Below, one piece after another: positions 31,712-41,013 of a DNA stretch of 41,385 nt; the first letter of the stretch is position 1, and each line of letters begins with the position of its first letter. A program made the position numbers and the translations under genes. The DNA lies in NCBI GenBank assembly GCA_964370225.1, contig CAYJII010000021.1, positions 1-41,385 of the forward strand. The letters run 5' to 3'. Below the pieces are notes generated by a model. It saw only the letters and a list, made by a program, of their open reading frames with translations, ran no database searches and was not told where the DNA came from. Source of the DNA: CAYJII01 sp964370225 (GTDB lineage Bacteria; Bacillota; Clostridia; Oscillospirales; Ruminococcaceae).

Positions 31712-33022
31712 ATGGGAAGTTATATACCCTCAACTACTGAGCAAATCGATGAAATTTTAGATGCCATCGGTATAAGCTCTACCACCGAGCTTTTCTCGGA
31801 CGTACCGTCTGATTTGATGCTCACAAAACTTGACTTGAGATCCGGTATCACTGAACCTGAACTTGTTGAGTACGCAAATAATTTAGCAAGCCAAAACAAG
31901 GTCTATTCCTCCATATTTAGAGGAGCTGGAGCTTATAATCACTATATTCCCTCAATCGTTAAGCGTGTGACTGCAAAAGAAGAATTTGTCACAGCATACA
32001 CTCCATATCAAGCAGAAATCAGCCAAGGTGTACTTCAATCAATATTTGAGTACCAAAGCATGATTTGTGCGCTTACAGATATGGACGCTTCCAATGCGTC
32101 TGTGTACGATGGTGCTTCCGCTGCAGCAGAGGCTGTTGCTATGTGTAAAGACAGAGGTAAAAATAGAGTTATCGTTTCTGACTCCATCAATCCTGGTGTG
32201 TTGGGTACGATAAAAACTTATTGTTTCGGCAATGGTATGGAGCTTGTAATATTACCACAAAAAGACGGAAAAACGGATACAAAATTTTTGGCTGAAACTC
32301 TTGCAAAAGGTGATGCTTGCGTTTATGCGGAGCAACCTAACTTTAATGGACTAATTGAAGATTACCAAAAAATCGGCGAGCTTACACATGAAGTAGGCGC
32401 TAAATTTATCATGGGTATCAATCCAATCGCAGCAGCTGTGTACAAAACACCAAAAGAATATGGTGCTGACATCGCAGTTGGTGAGGGGCAACCTCTTGGT
32501 ATGCCACTTTCATTCGGTGGGCCTTATCTTGGGTTTATGGCGTGCACATCTGCTCTTGCACGTAAACTTCCTGGCAGAATAGCTGGCGAAACAGTTGACA
32601 GCCAAGGTAGACGCTGTTTTGTGTTAACATTGCAAGCGAGAGAGCAACATATCAGACGCGAAAAAGCTTCGAGCAATATTTGCTCCAACCAAGCTTTATG
32701 CGCTATGATAGCTTCTGCTTACATGGCTACGATGGGACAAAAAGGCATGAGTGAAACTGCTGTGCTTTGTTATGAAAAAGCACATTACCTAGCAAGCGAA
32801 CTTACTAAAATTAAAGGCTTTAAACTTAAATATGACGGAGAGTTCTTCCACGAGTTTGTGACAACATGTCCGATTGACCCACAAAAACTTATGGATGCGC
32901 TTTCCGATAAAGATATACTCGGTGGCCTAGTAGTCGGCGAAGACATACTATGGTGTGCAACTGAGAAAAACAGCAAAGCTCAAATCGATGCGCTTATATT
33001 GGCGATTAAGGAGGTACTCTAA
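31712..33022 (+). CDS. gcvPA: glycine dehydrogenase (decarboxylating) subunit 1
   Basis: N-terminal half of the split P protein that decarboxylates glycine with PLP. The 436-residue chain opens with YIPSTTEQIDEILDAIG, has SSIFRGAGAYNHYIPSIVK near residue 68 and YTPYQAEISQGVLQSIFEYQSMIC near residue 92, and a fold of the type I aminotransferases; it lacks the PLP lysine, which is in subunit 2. The split form is typical for Gram-positive bacteria. Its stop codon is one base away from the ATG of gcvPB. Confidence 0.97.
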   Translation: MGSYIPSTTEQIDEILDAIGISSTTELFSDVPSDLMLTKLDLRSGITEPELVEYANNLASQNKVYSSIFRGAGAYNHYIPSIVKRVTAKEEFVTAYTPYQAEISQGVLQSIFEYQSMICALTDMDASNASVYDGASAAAEAVAMCKDRGKNRVIVSDSINPGVLGTIKTYCFGNGMELVILPQKDGKTDTKFLAETLAKGDACVYAEQPNFNGLIEDYQKIGELTHEVGAKFIMGINPIAAAVYKTPKEYGADIAVGEGQPLGMPLSFGGPYLGFMACTSALARKLPGRIAGETVDSQGRRCFVLTLQAREQHIRREKASSNICSNQALCAMIASAYMATMGQKGMSETAVLCYEKAHYLASELTKIKGFKLKYDGEFFHEFVTTCPIDPQKLMDALSDKDILGGLVVGEDILWCATEKNSKAQIDALILAIKEVL

Positions 33023-33023
33023 G

Positions 33024-34457
33024 ATGAAACTATTATTTGAAAGATCAGTAAATGGAAGATTTTGTTCGGTCGTTCCAAAAAGCGATGTTCCTTCTGTTGA
33101 GATGCCTCTAAACTTAAGACGTCAATCCAGCTTAGATTTGCCACAACTATCTGAAATAGACATCAGTCGCCATTACTCCGAGCTTGCTGAACAAGTGCAT
33201 GGTGTAAATAACGGCTTTTATCCTTTAGGCAGTTGTACTATGAAATATAACCCAGCAGTTCACGAGGAACTAGCTTCCCTAAGTGGATTTGCGAATATCC
33301 ACCCATTACAGGATATCAGCACAACTCAAGGCGCAATGCAAGCGCTTATCGACGCTGAAAAGAAAATTTGCGAAGTAACTGGCATGGATGTAGTAACATT
33401 CCAACCTGCTGCTGGAGCACATGGCGAGTTTGCTGGGATGCTTTTAATCAAAGCGTACCACGAAGCACGCGGAGATTTCCATAAAACTAAAATTATTGTG
33501 CCTGACTCAGCGCATGGGACAAATCCAGCTACTACTGCTATGACAGGGTTTACTGTGGTGAATGTACCATCTACCGAAGACGGTAGCGTTGATATAGAAA
33601 AATTGCGCGAGGCAGTGGATGAGAACACAGCTGGACTAATGCTGACTAACCCTAACACGCTTGGCATCTTCGATAAAAACATACTAAAAATCACAGAGAT
33701 TATACATAGCGTAGGTGGACTTAACTACTACGACGGAGCTAATCTTAACGCTATCATGGGCATTGTTCGCCCAGGTGACATGGGATTTGACGTTATACAT
33801 CTAAACTTACATAAAACTATGTCTACTCCTCATGGAGGCGGTGGCCCTGGTTCAGGTGCAGTTGGCGCTAAAGATATACTTAAACCATATCTGCCACAAT
33901 GCCACCCAATTAAAACTGACGACGGAATTATTTTTGATGACGCGCCGAAAAGTATTGGGCGTGTGAAAAATTTCTACGGTAATTTCGCCGTGACGCTAAA
34001 AGCTCTATATTACATGAAAACTTTAGGCGCAGAAGGCTTAAGAGAAGCTTCTGAAATTGCAGTTTTAAACGCAAACTACATGAAAAAAAGGTTCGAGGAG
34101 CATTGCAAAATTGCTCACGAAGGCTTTTGTATGCACGAATTTGTAATGTCGCTTGAGGATATCAAGAAGGAAACTGGTATTACAGCTCTGGACATCGCAA
34201 AATCAATGCTAGACTATAAAATGCACCCACCTACTATGTATTTCCCATTAATCGTGAAAGAAGCTTTGATGTTCGAGCCAACCGAAACTGAGTCAAAAGA
34301 AACTTTAGACAAGGCTTGTGATATTGTAATTTCACTGCTTAAAAAAGCTTATACCGACCCTGACGCGCTACACAATGCGCCAACTACTACCCCAATTGGT
34401 AGACCGGACGAAGTATTAGCAGCAAGAAAACCAAAGCTTAGGTATATCAATGATTAG
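33024..34457 (+). CDS. gcvPB: glycine dehydrogenase (decarboxylating) subunit 2
   Basis: C-terminal half of the P protein, with the PLP-binding lysine in VIHLNLHKTMSTPHGGGGPGSG near residue 268. Other features: NGFYPLGSCTMKYNPA near residue 62, AHGTNPATTAMTGF near 164 and PPTMYFPLIV near the C-terminus. The start is ATG 33024, with AAGGAGGT at 33008-33015; a longer frame that starts inside gcvPA has no site. Length is 477. It overlaps the lipoate ligase gene by 8 bases. Confidence 0.97.
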   Translation: MKLLFERSVNGRFCSVVPKSDVPSVEMPLNLRRQSSLDLPQLSEIDISRHYSELAEQVHGVNNGFYPLGSCTMKYNPAVHEELASLSGFANIHPLQDISTTQGAMQALIDAEKKICEVTGMDVVTFQPAAGAHGEFAGMLLIKAYHEARGDFHKTKIIVPDSAHGTNPATTAMTGFTVVNVPSTEDGSVDIEKLREAVDENTAGLMLTNPNTLGIFDKNILKITEIIHSVGGLNYYDGANLNAIMGIVRPGDMGFDVIHLNLHKTMSTPHGGGGPGSGAVGAKDILKPYLPQCHPIKTDDGIIFDDAPKSIGRVKNFYGNFAVTLKALYYMKTLGAEGLREASEIAVLNANYMKKRFEEHCKIAHEGFCMHEFVMSLEDIKKETGITALDIAKSMLDYKMHPPTMYFPLIVKEALMFEPTETESKETLDKACDIVISLLKKAYTDPDALHNAPTTTPIGRPDEVLAARKPKLRYIND

Positions 34458-35448
34458 TAATTTATATACAATTATCTCTAATAGCACTAACCCTTATGAG
34501 AATTTAGCGTTTGAAGAATCGCTTTTGCATAATCTAAAAAATGGCGAAGTGATAATGTATCTATGGCAAAATAAAAACACTGTCGTTATCGGGAAAAACC
34601 AAAATTGTCGCGCAGAGTGCAAAGTCGAAGCACTAAAAGGGGACGGCGGCTTTTTAGCCAGACGCCCGTCCGGTGGGGGTGCAGTTTTCCATGACTTGGG
34701 CAACTTAAACTTTACTTTTTTAGCAAAAGCCGACGCATACGACGTGCAAAAACAGCTTGATGTTATTATAACAGCAGTACGCACACTCGGACTGGATGCA
34801 AAGAAAAGTGGGCGCAACGATATTTCTATCGACGATAGAAAATTTTCGGGCAACGCATTTTATTCCGCTCGCGATAATAAATTCCATCATGGCACAATAC
34901 TGCTGAATGCTGACCTGACAAAGCTTGCAAACTATCTCACAGTGTCAGCCGACAAACTTAAAGCTCACGGGGTGAAATCTGTGCGCTCACGTGTTGTGAA
35001 TTTATCAGAGCTTAACCCAAACATCACGCTTCCAATGCTTAAAAACGCATTAATCGACGCTTTTGATACGGTGTATGGATTAAATTCACAGCCACTTAGT
35101 AAAGATAGGCTTGATAAAAATGATTTGAGTCAACGCTTTGAGAAGTTTTCGTCGGACACATGGCTTTATGGTGTGGAGCGTGAATATAACTATATTTTCT
35201 CACGTCGCTTTGATTGGGGTAGTGCTGAACTTGCTTTTTCGGTGGAGGGCAGTATTATTTCTGAGGTGGAGTTTTTCACCGATGCTTTAAATGATAAGCT
35301 TTCTGAGATGATAAAAGAAAACCTTTTAAGCCAAAACTTTAGCAAAAGCGCGCTAGTAAGTGCGTTTGATGGCATGGCAAAGACTTATCCACAAGCAGAA
35401 AAAGAATTTGTTAATATCATAGAGATGATAAAAACTGATTTAGAATAA
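34450..35448 (+). CDS. lplA: lipoate-protein ligase A
   Basis: Activates free lipoate with ATP and attaches it to lipoyl domains, here most likely GcvH. The 332-residue protein has NPYENLAFEESLL near residue 14, VVIGKNQNCRAEC, the lipoate-binding ARRPSGGGAVFHDLGNLNFTF near residues 70-90, and DRKFSGNAFY with the catalytic Lys near 132-141, plus a C-terminal accessory domain of about 90 residues. The ATG overlaps the end of gcvPB (ATGATTAG), so it belongs to the gcv operon. Its presence says that lipoate is taken from outside or recycled. Confidence 0.95.
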   Translation: MISNLYTIISNSTNPYENLAFEESLLHNLKNGEVIMYLWQNKNTVVIGKNQNCRAECKVEALKGDGGFLARRPSGGGAVFHDLGNLNFTFLAKADAYDVQKQLDVIITAVRTLGLDAKKSGRNDISIDDRKFSGNAFYSARDNKFHHGTILLNADLTKLANYLTVSADKLKAHGVKSVRSRVVNLSELNPNITLPMLKNALIDAFDTVYGLNSQPLSKDRLDKNDLSQRFEKFSSDTWLYGVEREYNYIFSRRFDWGSAELAFSVEGSIISEVEFFTDALNDKLSEMIKENLLSQNFSKSALVSAFDGMAKTYPQAEKEFVNIIEMIKTDLE

Positions 35449-35463
35449 ATCAGCTAGTTTAAT

Positions 35464-35487
35464 GCAGACAGCCTATATTTTGTCTGC
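35464..35487 (+). repeat. hairpin directly before lpdA
   Basis: GCAGACA (35464-35470) pairs with TGTCTGC (35481-35487), 10-base loop, ending three bases before the ATG at 35491. There is no T run. It may affect translation of lpdA or process the gcv message. Confidence 0.45.
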
Positions 35488-35502
35488 GGAATGGAGTACA
35501 AG

Positions 35503-36843
35503 GTGGAAAATTTTGATTTAATTGTAATAGGTGGCGGACCAGGTGGCTATGTTGCCGCTTTGCACGCAGCTAAACTTAATAAATCCGTAGCTTTATTCGA
35601 GCAGAGTGAGCTTGGGGGAACATGCTTAAACAGAGGGTGCATCCCTACAAAAGCACTGTTGAGAAGCTCTTCTGTTTATCATGAGAGCAAAAATTCACAG
35701 GCACTTGGTATTATGTCGGAGAATTTAACCTACGATATGGACAAAATGTTTGAGAGCTCACAGACTTCTGTAAAAACATTACGCGATGGAATAAAAACGC
35801 TAGTAGATAAAGCTAAAATCACACTGATAAACTCACGTGCTATGATAAAAGATGTGCGCACAGTTACCGCAAATGGCATAGATTATACCGCTGATAAAAT
35901 CCTAATCGCAACTGGTAGCAGACCTGCTCTACCTCCTATCAAAGGGATAGAGTCACAAAATGTACATACCAGTGATTACTTTTTGCAAAATTCGGTGGAC
36001 TGTAAAAGCTTAATCATAGTTGGTGGCGGTGTTATCGGGGTTGAGTTTGCGCAAATTTATAGCAGACTTGGTTGCAAAGTAACTATCATCGAGGCTCTAC
36101 CTCGACTATTACCACAACTCGACCGTGAAATTGGCCAAAGCCTTGCTATGACATTTAAAAAACGCGATGTTGCAATAATGACTAATGCCCTAGTCGTGGA
36201 TATAAAAAACGATGGAGATGCGGTTTGCTGTACCTATAGTGTAAAAGGTAGCGAAACTACTATTACCGCAGAGAAAATGCTTGTATGCACAGGGAGAATT
36301 CCGAATACGGATAATCTATTTAGCGAAGATATCACTATAGATATGGAGCGTGGATTTATCGCGGTAGACGAAAACTACAAAACTAGTGCTGATAGTATCT
36401 ACGCAATCGGCGATGTACTCCTAGGCAGCACACAGCTTGCCCACGCAGCCGAAGCACAGGGCAGCAACTTTGTTAGCCAAAACTATGAGGGTTATGCTCA
36501 CAAAAACATGTCTCTCATCCCCTCTTGTGTTTTCACTGAACCTGAGATTGCCTCGGTGGGCATGACTGCTGATGAAGCAAAAGCACAGGGCATTGCTGTT
36601 AAAACTCAAAAAACTCTGACTTCCTCCAACGGAAAATCGGTGATTGAGGGTGCAGAGCGTGGATTTGTTAAGCTAACATATTGCGAAGATAGCAAAAAAT
36701 TGCTCGGCGCAGTGCTGATGTGCCACCACGCTGGCGAGATGATTGGCGGACTTGTTTGCGCAATCGAAAACGGTGTCACAATTGATGCGCTAAAGCAAAC
36801 AATTTTCCCACATCCGACTGTTAGCGAAACTATAATTGGATAA
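35503..36843 (+). CDS. lpdA: dihydrolipoyl dehydrogenase (glycine cleavage L protein)
   Basis: FAD enzyme that reoxidises the dihydrolipoyl arm of GcvH with NAD+. Seen: FDLIVIGGGPGGYVAALHAA (FAD dinucleotide fold), the redox disulfide in LGGTCLNRGCIPTKALL, the NAD fold IVGGGVIGVEFAQIYSRLG, IYAIGDVLLG, and the C-terminal HPTVSETI with the His-Glu pair. No N-terminal lipoyl domain is present. I prefer GTG 35503, because GGAG lies 6 bases before it; ATG 35491 (4 residues longer) has no good site. Last gene of the operon, followed by a strong terminator. Confidence 0.96.
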   Translation: MENFDLIVIGGGPGGYVAALHAAKLNKSVALFEQSELGGTCLNRGCIPTKALLRSSSVYHESKNSQALGIMSENLTYDMDKMFESSQTSVKTLRDGIKTLVDKAKITLINSRAMIKDVRTVTANGIDYTADKILIATGSRPALPPIKGIESQNVHTSDYFLQNSVDCKSLIIVGGGVIGVEFAQIYSRLGCKVTIIEALPRLLPQLDREIGQSLAMTFKKRDVAIMTNALVVDIKNDGDAVCCTYSVKGSETTITAEKMLVCTGRIPNTDNLFSEDITIDMERGFIAVDENYKTSADSIYAIGDVLLGSTQLAHAAEAQGSNFVSQNYEGYAHKNMSLIPSCVFTEPEIASVGMTADEAKAQGIAVKTQKTLTSSNGKSVIEGAERGFVKLTYCEDSKKLLGAVLMCHHAGEMIGGLVCAIENGVTIDALKQTIFPHPTVSETIIG

Positions 36844-36852
36844 ATAATATTA

Positions 36853-36887
36853 GCATGGTGTGCATAACTGCACACCATGCATTTTTT
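36853..36887 (+). terminator. terminator of the glycine cleavage operon
   Basis: Perfect 12-bp stem GCATGGTGTGCA (36853-36864) with TGCACACCATGC (36869-36880), loop TAAC, followed by ATTTTTT. Confidence 0.95.
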
Positions 36888-36922
36888 ATACAAATTAAAA
36901 TTGCATTTTACATCGCTCTTTC

Positions 36923-36960
36923 TTGCATTTTCCCTTCTGTTATGCTAAAATATTAGCATA
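36923..36960 (+). promoter_or_regulatory. promoter with overlapping palindrome upstream of the IlvD-like gene
   Basis: A weak -35 (TTGCAT, 36923-36928) and good -10 (TAAAAT, 36946-36951) are 17 bases apart. The -10 lies inside the palindrome TATGCTAA-AATA-TTAGCATA (36941-36960), 8-bp arms, which has the shape of an operator. A third half-site TTAGCAT lies at 36850-36856. Confidence 0.5.
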
Positions 36961-36979
36961 ATTATATAGGGGGAATTAA

Positions 36980-38602
36980 ATGAATATTAAAAATGCCGCT
37001 CCCGAAATGGATGCTTTGCGTCTGGGAATGGATTGGGATAAAAAAGAACTTTCCATGAAACAAATTTTAGTAGAGAGCACATATGGGCAAAGTCACCCAG
37101 GCAGTGTGCATCTTGATGCGCTTGCTGACAATGCTTGTGACGCGCTAAAATACAATATGATGAAGCCATCAAAGATGTATGTTACCGACATGTGTGATGG
37201 TATCGCACAAGGGCATGACGGCATGAACTACTCGCTTGTATCAAGGGAGTATATAGCAGGAATGTGCCAAGTACATATTAATGCAAATGCATTTGATGCG
37301 GCATTGTTTTTATCCTCCTGTGACAAGGCAATCCCAGCGCATTTGATTGCGATTGCACAAAATGAAGATATCCCCGCTATCATAATGCCAGGTGGAGTTA
37401 TGCCCTCTGCTCACGACGGTTTTACATTGGAGCAAATAGGCTCTGTCAATGTGCAGTATCGTCGACAAGAAATGAGCGAGGAAATATTTTTTTGCCACCA
37501 AATGAAAGCCTGTCCTTCACAAGGCGCATGTCAGTTCATGGGCACTGCTGGCACTATGCAAGTTATGTGCGAGGCATTAGGCTTAGCTCTTCCATACTCT
37601 GCGCTCATGCCTGCGAATAACAAATATATTAATCTCATGGCAAAAAATAGTGGTTATGCGCTGGCTAATTTAGTTTTGCAAAACATAAAAACAAAGGACA
37701 TCTTAACTGAAAAATCTTTCCACAATGCTATAGTTATGCTTGCTGCTGTTGGTGGATCGACAAATGCGCTCATTCATCTTGCAGCGATTGCTAAGGCTGC
37801 AGACATTGATTTTGACCCCAAAAAAGTGGACGAGATTAATAAAGAAGTTCCACTTCTTTCAAATACTAGGCCATCGGGCAAATACTCTACGCAGATTTTG
37901 TGGGCAGCTGGCGGCATCCCAGAAATTATGCGTCGCGTGAAAGAACATTTGCATTTAGACGCACTCACAGTGACAGGAAAAACTTTAGGCGAGAATTTAA
38001 GCGAAGAGCATCCATTGGGGCAAGTGAGTGATAATGGCGATGTCATAACCGAAATGGGGAAAGGCTCACTCGCTATCTTATATGGAAATATTGCGCAAAA
38101 AGGCTCAGTGGTCAAGTACTCCACATTAAATAAAGAGCAGTACTATTTTTGCGGTAAGGCAAAAGTTTTTAACACCGAGCTTGAAGCTAGAGAAGCAATA
38201 ATAAATAAGACGGTTAAAGCAGGTGAAATCATCGTGCTTGCATACGCTGGCCCCAAGGGAGCTGGAATGCCCGAGATGTTTTACACCACGGAGGCTTTAG
38301 CACAAGATACAGAGCTTTCTAGCAAGACCGCAATAATCACAGATGGTAGATTCTCTGGTGCGAGTAGAGGCCCATGTATCGGGCATATATCCCCTGAAGC
38401 GGCAGACGGTGGAGCAATCGGTTTAATAAAAGATGGTGACACAATCGAGATTGATATTAATAATAGAAGTATCAATGTGCTCGAAGAGGATTTTTTAAAC
38501 AGAAAACCAAGTGAGAGGTGCAAATCCAAAGATAAAGGCGCACTCGCTATATATAAAAAACACGCAGTTAGCGCTATGGAAGGCGCTTATATAGATTATT
38601 AG
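36980..38602 (+). CDS. IlvD/Edd-family dehydratase
   Basis: An iron-sulfur hydro-lyase of the dihydroxy-acid/sugar-acid dehydratase family, 540 residues. Likely cluster cysteines are Cys72 (DMCDGIAQGHDGM), Cys114 (SSCDKAIPAH) and Cys184 (QGACQFMGTAGTM). The C-terminal DGRFSGASRGPCIGHISPEA is the family's substrate/metal motif. The three-Cys pattern and the GTAGTM variant look more like the sugar-acid dehydratases (Edd, xylonate type) than E. coli IlvD, and there are no branched-chain biosynthesis genes around. Substrate unknown; dihydroxy-acid dehydratase is the alternative. Start behind AGGGGG; purD follows after 9 bases. Confidence 0.85.
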   Translation: MNIKNAAPEMDALRLGMDWDKKELSMKQILVESTYGQSHPGSVHLDALADNACDALKYNMMKPSKMYVTDMCDGIAQGHDGMNYSLVSREYIAGMCQVHINANAFDAALFLSSCDKAIPAHLIAIAQNEDIPAIIMPGGVMPSAHDGFTLEQIGSVNVQYRRQEMSEEIFFCHQMKACPSQGACQFMGTAGTMQVMCEALGLALPYSALMPANNKYINLMAKNSGYALANLVLQNIKTKDILTEKSFHNAIVMLAAVGGSTNALIHLAAIAKAADIDFDPKKVDEINKEVPLLSNTRPSGKYSTQILWAAGGIPEIMRRVKEHLHLDALTVTGKTLGENLSEEHPLGQVSDNGDVITEMGKGSLAILYGNIAQKGSVVKYSTLNKEQYYFCGKAKVFNTELEAREAIINKTVKAGEIIVLAYAGPKGAGMPEMFYTTEALAQDTELSSKTAIITDGRFSGASRGPCIGHISPEAADGGAIGLIKDGDTIEIDINNRSINVLEEDFLNRKPSERCKSKDKGALAIYKKHAVSAMEGAYIDY

Positions 38603-38611
38603 GAGGTTACT

Positions 38612-39883
38612 ATGAAAGTATTAGTAATAGGCAGTGGCGGAAGAGAACACGCTATCATAAAAAGTATTAAACAAAACGAAAAAATAACGGAGATTTTTGC
38701 AGCACCTGGGAATGGCGGTATCTCAAAATTTGCTACATGTATCGATATCGGTGCATGTGACAAAGATAAAATGGTAGCGTTTTGCATAGAAAATCAAATC
38801 GACTTTGTTATAGTTGCGCCCGACGACCCATTAGTAGCTGGTATGGTTGATGCCCTAAGCGCTGCTGGAATTAAATCTTTTGGTCCTACACAGGCAGCGG
38901 CAGCAATCGAAGGCAGCAAAGTCTTCTCAAAAAATTTGATGAAGAAATACGGTATCCCAACCGCATCATACGAAGTTTTTTCTGATAAAGATGACGCAAT
39001 CACTTATATAAACAAGAATGATACATACCCCATTGTTATTAAAGCTGATGGCCTTGCCTTGGGTAAAGGTGTTATAATAGCTGAAAACTTTGATATGGCA
39101 AAACAAGCAGTTCTGTCTATCATGGAAGATAAAGCTTTTGGTGAGAGCGGTAATAATATCGTAATCGAAGAGTTTATGACAGGACCTGAGGTAAGTGTAC
39201 TTTCCTTCTGCGACTCTAAAACAATCGTGCCTATGGTATCAGCGATGGATCATAAACGTGCACTCGATGGCGACAAAGGCTTAAATACAGGCGGGATGGG
39301 AACAATTGCACCAAACCCAGCCTATACTGATGAAGTTGCAAAAATATGTATGGAAGAAATATATGTTCCTACTATGGAAGCTATGAACAAAGAAGGCAGA
39401 CCATTTAAAGGTATAATCTTTTTTGGACTGATGATTACTCCTAACGGCCCAAAAGTAATAGAGTATAACTGTCGTTTTGGTGACCCAGAGGCGCAAGTAG
39501 TATTGCCACTTCTTGAAAGCGATTTACTAGAAATTTTTATAGCGGTAAGCGAAGAGCGTTTGAGCGAAATGGATATTTCCTTTACCAAAGATAAGTCTGC
39601 AGCATGTGTTATCACTGCTAGCGGTGGCTATCCACAAAAATATGCAACTGGTATTAAAATTACGGGGTTGGATGTAAATGGACAACATAATGACGCCACG
39701 ATTTATCACGCTGGAACAAAGCTTGTCGACGGCGACTTTTTAACCGCAGGCGGAAGAGTATTGGGTATTACAGCAGTGGGCGATAATCTACAAAACGCAC
39801 TTGATAGAGCATATGCAGTCGTAGAAAAAGTAGATTTTGATAAAAAACATTATAGAGGCGATATAGGTAAAAAAGTACTTTAA
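38612..39883 (+). CDS. purD: phosphoribosylamine-glycine ligase
   Basis: ATP-grasp enzyme that joins glycine to phosphoribosylamine, second step of purine synthesis. Seen: VLVIGSGGREHAI at the N-terminus, APGNGGIS, PIVIKADGLALGKGVIIA near residues 138-155, MDHKRALDGDKGLNTGGMGT near 210-230 and FNCRFGDPEAQ-like EYNCRFGDPEAQVVLP near 290. Length of 423 is standard. It has TTAGGAGG before the ATG. Other pur genes are not in the window, which is unusual because purD is most often the last gene of a pur operon. Confidence 0.97.
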   Translation: MKVLVIGSGGREHAIIKSIKQNEKITEIFAAPGNGGISKFATCIDIGACDKDKMVAFCIENQIDFVIVAPDDPLVAGMVDALSAAGIKSFGPTQAAAAIEGSKVFSKNLMKKYGIPTASYEVFSDKDDAITYINKNDTYPIVIKADGLALGKGVIIAENFDMAKQAVLSIMEDKAFGESGNNIVIEEFMTGPEVSVLSFCDSKTIVPMVSAMDHKRALDGDKGLNTGGMGTIAPNPAYTDEVAKICMEEIYVPTMEAMNKEGRPFKGIIFFGLMITPNGPKVIEYNCRFGDPEAQVVLPLLESDLLEIFIAVSEERLSEMDISFTKDKSAACVITASGGYPQKYATGIKITGLDVNGQHNDATIYHAGTKLVDGDFLTAGGRVLGITAVGDNLQNALDRAYAVVEKVDFDKKHYRGDIGKKVL

Positions 39884-39905
39884 TTTATTTTATGGAGAAT
39901 GTAAT

Positions 39906-40979
39906 ATGAATGATAATAGAGATTATGACAAAATTTATAAAAGGTTAGAATATGTTTTTAATAATGAAATTTTAGACCGTTGTTGTATTTCAGTCTTTGC
40001 TCCAAAAAATCCGGGTAAGGTGATAGAGGAAGTTAAACCAACCGACCAAGCTGGATTAAGGCGCTGGTACACAGATGCTGAGTGGATACATAAAAGAACG
40101 CTTGAGCGCATAGACAACACATACTATGCAGGCGATGCACTGCCGATTATCTTTCCATACATTGGAACAGGTGGACACGCAAAGTATCTAGCACCAAAAG
40201 AAGCTGTGGAGTACTCTCCCGATACAGTTTGGATTCATCCAGTCATCCAGGATTTAAGCAACTTTAACTACGATTTTGACCCAGCAACAAACGAGGTATT
40301 TAAGGAAGAATGCGAGATTTTATCATATCTCGCTAAAGAAGCAAATGATAGGTATCTTGTTGCTATGCCAGATAACTGCGGTAGTTACGATGCACTTTCC
40401 CAGCTTAGAGGCGCAGAAGAAATGCTAATTGACTTCATAACCGAGCCAGAGGCGCTAAAAAATGCAGGGCGCAAAATTGTCGATATGCTAATTAAGTCAT
40501 CCGACATAATGTTCGACATAATAAAAGGGACTGCACGAGGCGGATCTGTACAAGGGTGGATGAACACGGTATCAAAAGGTAAACATTTGCAATTGCAATG
40601 CGATTTATCTGTTATGATTTCAAAAGATACTTTCGATGAATTCATCGCAGAAGAGCTGATAACTACATCGAAATGGCTTGATAATGCGATTTATCATTTT
40701 GATGGCGTTGAACAAATTCGCCATTTGGACACATTGCTATCCATCGACAGCATTGACATGATTCAGTGGACACAAGTTGCGGGACAAGCTCCTGTAACAG
40801 ACTATATCCCCGAGCTAAAGCGCATTCAAAATGCTGGAAAAGGGCTTGTACTAATGGTTTCGCCTTCGCAAGCTGTTGAGCTTCTGGATAATCTTAAACC
40901 AAATGGACTCAACATTATTACAAATACTGCTACACCTGAAGAAGCAGATGACCTAGTTAAGCTCGTTTCTAAATATTGA
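39906..40979 (+). CDS. uroporphyrinogen decarboxylase family (UroD-like) protein
   Basis: A 357-residue TIM-barrel protein of the UroD/MtaA/CmuA superfamily. It is probably not the haem enzyme: the UroD N-terminal substrate Arg motif is not seen and no haem genes are near. Seen: GDALPIIFPYIGTGGHAKYL around residues 77-96, YDALSQLRGAEEMLIDFITEPE near 160, NAIYHFDGVEQIRHLD near 258 and ITNTATPEEADDLVKLV at the end, the last typical of family members. Some relatives move methyl groups to or from corrinoid proteins, so it could be a partner of the corrinoid protein at 18454-19089; this is only an inference. It follows purD by 22 bases and precedes a terminator. Confidence 0.8.
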   Translation: MNDNRDYDKIYKRLEYVFNNEILDRCCISVFAPKNPGKVIEEVKPTDQAGLRRWYTDAEWIHKRTLERIDNTYYAGDALPIIFPYIGTGGHAKYLAPKEAVEYSPDTVWIHPVIQDLSNFNYDFDPATNEVFKEECEILSYLAKEANDRYLVAMPDNCGSYDALSQLRGAEEMLIDFITEPEALKNAGRKIVDMLIKSSDIMFDIIKGTARGGSVQGWMNTVSKGKHLQLQCDLSVMISKDTFDEFIAEELITTSKWLDNAIYHFDGVEQIRHLDTLLSIDSIDMIQWTQVAGQAPVTDYIPELKRIQNAGKGLVLMVSPSQAVELLDNLKPNGLNIITNTATPEEADDLVKLVSKY

Positions 40980-41013
40980 TTAGATTAAATATCTATATTA
41001 TAAACAAATAAGT

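Noticed and set aside
36980..38602. Idea that the IlvD-like protein has lost a cluster cysteine
   Set aside because: The PGSVHL stretch at the N-terminus matches the E. coli IlvD form, which also lacks a Cys there; Cys72, Cys114 and Cys184 give a complete three-Cys set.
39906..40979. Haem-pathway uroporphyrinogen decarboxylase (hemE)
   Set aside because: The N-terminal substrate-binding Arg motif of HemE is not visible and there are no haem genes nearby; only family membership is supported.
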